Positions 5,187 to 8,379 of a stretch of 8,379 nt of DNA are shown piece after piece (the first letter of the stretch is position 1; every line of letters starts with the position of its first letter). The translations under genes were made by a program, and so were the position numbers. The stretch covers positions 1-8,379 of the forward strand of contig JAOPUQ010000485.1 of the NCBI GenBank assembly GCA_025963425.1, given 5' to 3'. This DNA comes from Modestobacter sp. (lineage in GTDB: Bacteria > Actinomycetota > Actinomycetes > Mycobacteriales > Geodermatophilaceae). Below the pieces are notes generated by a model, which saw only the letters and a program-made list of their open reading frames with translations, was not told the origin of the DNA and did not search any database.

Positions 5187-5852
5187 ATGACCAGCAGTGA
5201 CCCGGATGTGATCCGGCGCCAGATCGAGGACACCCGCACCAACCTCAGCTACGAGGTCGATGCGCTCAACGAGAAGGTCAACCCGAGCCGGGTCGTCGAC
5301 CGGCGGGTCGGCAAGGCCAAGAGCAGGGTGACCGGCCTCAAGGACCGCGTCTTCGGCGCGGCCCAGGAGTCGGGGCAGCACGCGAGCGGGGTGGCGTCCA
5401 ACGCCGCCGGCAACGTCCAGGGTGCCGCCTCCTCCGCCGCGGACAGCGTTCAGCAGGCCGCCTCCAGCGCCGCGGGTGCCGTCCAGTCGGCGCCGGAGAC
5501 CATCACCCGCCAGACCCAGGGCAACCCCCTGGCCGCCGGTCTCATCGCCTTCGGCGTGGGCTGGCTCGTCTCCTCGCTGCTGCCCACCAGTGAGAAGGAG
5601 AAGCAGCTGGCCTCGCAGGCGGAGGGCGCCGTCAAGGAGCACTCGCAGCCGCTGGTCGACCAGGCCAAGAACGCGGCCCAGGAGATCGGTGACAACCTCA
5701 AGCCGGCCGCCCAGGAGGCGGTCGAGTCGGTGAAGGCCACGGCGCAGGACGGCGTCGAGACCGTCAAGAGCGAGGGCCAGTCCGCCGCTCAGGACGTCCA
5801 GGGCCAGGCCAAGGACGCCAAGCAGACGGTGCAGGGGCACGCTTCCTCCTGA
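5187..5852 (+). CDS. DUF3618 domain protein with LEA-like helical repeats and one membrane segment
   Basis: A 221-residue protein. The DUF3618 domain is at the N-terminus: IRRQIEDTRTNLSYEVDALN (9-28), then EKVNPSRVVDRR (29-40) and a basic VGKAKSRV. A low-complexity Ala/Ser/Gln/Val part (65-102) contains the near-repeat VQGAASSAADS / VQQAASSAAGA. A Gly-containing hydrophobic segment covers about 113-133. The C-terminal third (135-221) is a polar helix with 11-residue-like spacing of Ala, Lys, Gln, Glu and Val (for example AVESVKATAQDGVETVKSEG), as in group 3 LEA proteins. DUF3618 has no established function; it commonly occurs beside Holin-X proteins in actinobacteria. The start is fixed by AGGAG at 5176-5180, 6 bases from the ATG. 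It shares the helix-membrane-polar layout of the first module gene and is followed by a strong terminator. Confidence 0.88.
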   Translation: MTSSDPDVIRRQIEDTRTNLSYEVDALNEKVNPSRVVDRRVGKAKSRVTGLKDRVFGAAQESGQHASGVASNAAGNVQGAASSAADSVQQAASSAAGAVQSAPETITRQTQGNPLAAGLIAFGVGWLVSSLLPTSEKEKQLASQAEGAVKEHSQPLVDQAKNAAQEIGDNLKPAAQEAVESVKATAQDGVETVKSEGQSAAQDVQGQAKDAKQTVQGHASS

Positions 5853-5881
5853 CCCACCGCACGGCACCACCGCAGTCCAGG

Positions 5882-5914
5882 AAGGCCCCCGGCGCACTTC
5901 GCGCCGGGGGCCTT
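5882..5914 (+). terminator. Rho-independent-type hairpin closing the membrane module
   Basis: A perfect 14-bp stem (AAGGCCCCCGGCGC at 5882-5895 with its reverse complement at 5901-5914) around a 5-base loop ACTTC. It lies 30 bases after the DUF3618 stop and ends in TT without a longer T-run, which is usual for high-GC actinobacteria. It separates the module from the two-component genes. Confidence 0.85.
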
Positions 5915-5993
5915 GCTGTGTCCGGACCGGTCACCTGAACGGGTGAGCACCCCACCTCCACGCTCCAGCCCGCTCCCGGGCCTGTCGTCTACC

Positions 5994-6011
5994 GACGAGG
6001 AGGAACTCGTC
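5994..6011. repeat. Small inverted repeat upstream of the receiver gene
   Basis: GACGAG (5994-5999) and CTCGTC (6006-6011) are perfect complements around GAGGAA, about 42 bases before the GTG start. The centre overlaps an AGGAGG-like sequence that no frame seems to use. It may be an operator or an RNA stem, or chance. No convincing -35/-10 pair was found in 5915-6040. Confidence 0.3.
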
Positions 6012-6040
6012 CCGGACGTCGGGGCGGGCCGCGACGTGAG

Positions 6041-6046
6041 GGAGGG
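6041..6046 (+). promoter_or_regulatory. Shine-Dalgarno site supporting a GTG start
   Basis: GGAGGG lies 6 bases before the GTG at 6053. It supports that codon as the start of the receiver protein, since no ATG occurs in phase before the conserved first strand. Confidence 0.75.
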
Positions 6047-6052
6047 ACCGCC

Positions 6053-6439
6053 GTGGACGAGACCGTCCGGGTGGTGGTCGCCGACGACGAGGACGACATC
6101 CGCCTGCTCGTCGCACTGGCCGTCCGCAAGGCCGGCTGCAGCGTGGTGGCCGCGGTCGCCGACGGGACGCAGGCGCTGGCCGCCGCCCGCGCCGAGCTGC
6201 CCGACCTGGTGGTGCTCGACGTCTCGATGCCCGGGGCCACCGGCCTCGAGGTCTGCGCCGCGCTGCGGGCGGGGCCGGCGACCGGTGGGTGCCGGGTGCT
6301 GCTGCTCTCCGCCGGGGCCTCCCCCGACGACGTCGCCGCCGGCCTCGCCGCCGGCGCGGACGCCTACCTCCCCAAGCCCTTCACCGTCGCCGGTCTGGTC
6401 GACCAGGTCCGGGCCCTGACCGCCGGGGTGCGCGCATGA
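6053..6439 (+). CDS. Single-domain response regulator (receiver only)
   Basis: A 128-residue CheY-like receiver with all key residues: acidic pair D11/D12 (VVVADDEDD), phosphoacceptor D56 (VVLDVSMPG), Ser86 as the conserved switch hydroxyl (LLLSAG), Tyr105 as the aromatic switch and Lys108 (AYLPKPF). The protein ends about 20 residues after the Lys, so there is no DNA-binding or enzymatic output domain. It overlaps the histidine kinase gene by ATGA (6436-6439) and is almost certainly its partner. Receiver-only proteins act by protein contact or as an intermediate in a phosphorelay. Which applies here is unknown, because no histidine phosphotransferase or second regulator is in view. Translation starts at GTG with GGAGGG upstream. 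A promoter was not identified. Confidence 0.93.
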   Translation: MDETVRVVVADDEDDIRLLVALAVRKAGCSVVAAVADGTQALAAARAELPDLVVLDVSMPGATGLEVCAALRAGPATGGCRVLLLSAGASPDDVAAGLAAGADAYLPKPFTVAGLVDQVRALTAGVRA

Positions 6440-8229
6440 CCGCCGTCCTCGACCGCGCCGCCCAGCAGACGGTGCCGCGCCGCTCCGCCACCCCCCGTTC
6501 CTGGCCGCTGGACCGTCTGCTGCCTGCCGGGCTCTGTGCCGTGGTGGTCGCGCTGGTCTCCTGGACCGTCGGCGCACCGGCCTCCCCGGGCCTGGTGCTC
6601 GCCGCGACCGCCGTGATCGCCGTCGCCGGCCCGATGGCCTGGTTGGCGCCCTGGCGACGCTGGCCCGGTTGCGCACCGGCGCTCCTGCCGCTGGCCGACC
6701 TGACCGCCGTGGGCCTGGCACTGGCCGGTGCCGGGCCGTGGGCCGACCCGTTCACCGTGTTGCTCGCCGGCCCGGTGAGCGTGCTGGGCTCTCTGGCCGG
6801 ACGGCGGGGCGTCACCGCCGGCGGGGCCGCCACCATCGTCGTCCTGCTGCTCCCCTCGGTGCTGCGGAGCTCGCTGACCACCGCCGAGCTCGTCCGGGGC
6901 ATCGGAACGGCGCTGGTGATCTGCTCGGTCGTCCTCACCGTCGGCGAGCTGACCCGGCGGCTGCGCGGGCAGGTCGCCGTCGCCCGGGAGCTGGAGGCCC
7001 AGCACCTGGACCTGGTCTCCCGGGGGCAGACGACCGCGGAGGAGCTCGAGGTCGCCACCCGGATGATGCGGGCGCGCGCCCAGACGATGACCAGCGTCAT
7101 CGACGCGGTCACCGAGCAGTCGATCATCGGTACCGACCGGGACGGCCTGATCCGGGTGTGGAACCCCGGGGCGGAGCGCATGCTCGGCCTGCCCCGGGCC
7201 GACGTCGTCCGTACCCGCACCATCACCGACTTCCACGCACCGGAGGAGCTGGGCCCCGACGAGGGCCCCGGCGAGGACGTCGACCGCGACCCGGCGGGGC
7301 GGGCCGCGGCCCGCTTCGCCGCGCTGGTGCAGGTCGCCCAGGAGCAGGGCAGCGACGTCCGCGACTGGACGTACCTGACCGCCGACGGCCGTCGGCTGAC
7401 CGTGGCGGTGGCGATCACCCCGCGCACCGACGACGAGGGCGAGCAGGCCGGCTGGAACTTCGTCGGCACCGACATGACCGAGGCGCGCGCCGCGGAACGG
7501 CTCAAGGACCAGTTCGTCAGCCTCATCTCCCACGAGCTGCGCACGCCGCTGAGCTCGATCCTGGGCTACCTCGAGCTCGTGATGGACGACGAGGACCAGC
7601 CGCTCACCGCCGACCAGCGGCAGTACCTGGGCACCGTGGAGCGCAACGCCCAGCGGCTGCTCCGTCTGGTCGGCGACCTCCTGTTCACCGCCCAGGTGGA
7701 CGCCGGGCGCTTCACCCTGCAGCCGGCCGAGGTGGACCTCGCCGGGGTCGTCCGCGCCGCCGAGGACACCGCCCGGGTGACCGCCGACGCCCGCGGGGTC
7801 TCGGTGACCGTGGAGGTGCCCGACGGCGGGCTCGTCATCCGGGGCGACGCCCTCCGCCTGGGCCAGGCCTGCGACAACCTGGTGTCCAACGCGGTCAAGT
7901 TCACCCCCGGCGGTGGGCAGGTGACCCTGCGCCTGCGGGCCGGCTGGCAGGACGACACGGGCACGGTGACGGAGTCGCCGCCGCCGGGGGCCCGCCCGGT
8001 CGCCCAGCTGTCGGTCAGCGACACCGGGATGGGCATCCCCAGCGGTGAGCAGGGGAAGCTGTTCACCAGCTTCTTCCGGGCGTCGACCGCGCGGCGCAAC
8101 GCCGTCCCGGGGGTCGGGCTGGGCCTGACCATCACCAAGGCGATCACCACCGCGCACGGCGGCTCGCTGGACGTGGTCAGCGCCGAGGGCGCCGGCACCA
8201 CCTTCACCATGACGCTGCCGGCCGGCTGA
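6436..8229 (+). CDS. Membrane histidine kinase with six-TM N-terminus, PAS, HisKA and HATPase domains
   Basis: A 597-residue sensor kinase. About six hydrophobic segments fill residues 28-170 (roughly 28-45, 50-71, 79-99, 103-121, 128-143, 152-170) with very short loops, so there is no extracytoplasmic sensor domain. A linker helix (171-215) leads to a PAS/PAC domain (about 217-348, with IIGTDRDGLIRVWNPGAERM at 230-249). HisKA follows with the H-box SHELRTPL and phospho-acceptor H366. The ATPase domain has the N-box DNLVSNAVKFTP (480-491), G1 DTGMGI (529-534), F-box FTSFFR (543-548) and G2 GVGLGL (559-564). All catalytic motifs are intact. Signals are probably sensed in the membrane or by the cytoplasmic PAS (ligand unknown). 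The ATG at 6436 overlaps the receiver stop in ATGA; an in-phase ATG at 6289 would lie deep in the receiver gene and add an Arg-rich stretch. Confidence 0.95.
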   Translation: MTAVLDRAAQQTVPRRSATPRSWPLDRLLPAGLCAVVVALVSWTVGAPASPGLVLAATAVIAVAGPMAWLAPWRRWPGCAPALLPLADLTAVGLALAGAGPWADPFTVLLAGPVSVLGSLAGRRGVTAGGAATIVVLLLPSVLRSSLTTAELVRGIGTALVICSVVLTVGELTRRLRGQVAVARELEAQHLDLVSRGQTTAEELEVATRMMRARAQTMTSVIDAVTEQSIIGTDRDGLIRVWNPGAERMLGLPRADVVRTRTITDFHAPEELGPDEGPGEDVDRDPAGRAAARFAALVQVAQEQGSDVRDWTYLTADGRRLTVAVAITPRTDDEGEQAGWNFVGTDMTEARAAERLKDQFVSLISHELRTPLSSILGYLELVMDDEDQPLTADQRQYLGTVERNAQRLLRLVGDLLFTAQVDAGRFTLQPAEVDLAGVVRAAEDTARVTADARGVSVTVEVPDGGLVIRGDALRLGQACDNLVSNAVKFTPGGGQVTLRLRAGWQDDTGTVTESPPPGARPVAQLSVSDTGMGIPSGEQGKLFTSFFRASTARRNAVPGVGLGLTITKAITTAHGGSLDVVSAEGAGTTFTMTLPAG

Positions 8230-8261
8230 CCTGCCGGCCCGACGCCGTCCGACCACTTCCA

Positions 8262-8294
8262 GGCACCCCTGACCGGTTTCCGGTCGGGGGTGTC
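8262..8294 (+). terminator. Hairpin after the histidine kinase gene
   Basis: CACCCCTGACCGG (8264-8276) pairs with CCGGTCGGGGGTG (8280-8292) around TTT, with one T-G wobble; two more pairs (one a wobble) extend it to 8262-8294. It begins 32 bases after the kinase stop. There is no T-run, so efficiency is uncertain, and the near-symmetry means it could act in both directions. Confidence 0.65.
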
Positions 8295-8299
8295 GTGCG

Positions 8300-8365
8300 T
8301 CTGCGGGGAAGTGCCGGGTTCCTTGCGGTTTTCTTGCGGATCGCTGGTGGGTGGCCTGCGGGTGG
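8300..8365. repeat. 11-bp periodic repeat, possible OmpR-type regulator site
   Basis: The core CTTGCGG occurs at 8322-8328 and again at 8333-8339, 11 bases apart. Continuing in the same phase are CTGGTGG (8344-8350) and CCTGCGG (8355-8361); looser copies lie in phase at 8300 (TCTGCGG) and 8311 (GTGCCGG). All six units have GG at core positions 6-7. Seven conserved bases plus a 4-base spacer is the layout of direct-repeat sites for OmpR/PhoP-type regulators (for example the Streptomyces PHO box), but this core is different. It lies between the kinase hairpin and the window edge, so it probably serves the next gene. The two central copies are convincing; the others could be chance in GC-rich DNA. 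Confidence 0.4.
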
Positions 8366-8379
8366 CCCTCCAGAGTCGT

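Noticed and set aside
6289..6435. Start of the kinase at an ATG at 6289
   Set aside because: It lies within the receiver gene and adds a 49-residue Arg-rich stretch. The ATGA overlap at 6436 is the natural start.
6364..8256. A 630-codon open frame on the minus strand opposite the histidine kinase
   Set aside because: It is a codon-bias shadow of the kinase, low-complexity and without motifs.

Overview
The window reads as chromosomal DNA of a high-GC actinobacterium. Third codon positions are almost all G or C, starts are ATG or GTG, Shine-Dalgarno sites are GGAGG-like, and several genes overlap by 4 bases. The gene families (HerA-like ATPase tail, DUF3618, actinobacterial Holin-X, a DtxR/IdeR-like box, a SigB/SigF-like promoter) fit that phylum. 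The style resembles Geodermatophilaceae (Blastococcus, Geodermatophilus, Modestobacter), but that family-level guess is inference. There are no RNA genes, insertion sequences, CRISPR arrays or phage structural genes.

Layout. (1) 1-194: 3' end of a probable HerA-like/DUF853 ATPase. (2) 224-2637, plus strand: a membrane-anchored zinc metallopeptidase (YpfJ/COG2321 type), a crotonase-fold protein overlapping it by 4 bases, and a small Rossmann NADP oxidoreductase of the F420-dependent type. (3) 2652-3497, minus strand: a siderophore-interacting FAD/NAD(P)H ferric reductase, convergent with the previous gene, with a candidate iron box just upstream of its start. (4) 3498-3829: a 332-base divergent control region holding the iron box and a strong candidate general-stress sigma-factor promoter. 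(5) 3830-5852: a compact three-gene membrane module: an LEA-like/one-TM/tyrosine-rich-tail protein, a Holin-X (DUF1469-type) two-TM protein and a DUF3618 protein with an LEA-like tail. It is closed by a perfect 14-bp hairpin terminator. (6) 6053-8229: a stand-alone receiver-only response regulator and a six-TM PAS histidine kinase, overlapping by 4 bases, followed by a hairpin. (7) 8295-8379: the start of another control region with an 11-bp periodic repeat.

The most interesting part is the 3830-5852 module. It recalls the E. coli yqjC-yqjD-yqjE-yqjK group, where a stationary-phase membrane-anchored helical protein that binds ribosomes (YqjD) sits next to a DUF1469 protein (YqjE) under RpoS control. 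Here analogous architectures sit behind a GTTT-N17-GGGTAC promoter of the actinobacterial SigB/SigF type. A role in protecting membranes or idle ribosomes under stress or desiccation is a testable inference, not a demonstrated function. The adjacent receiver/kinase pair has no DNA-binding output, so its effector must be encoded elsewhere or act by protein contact.
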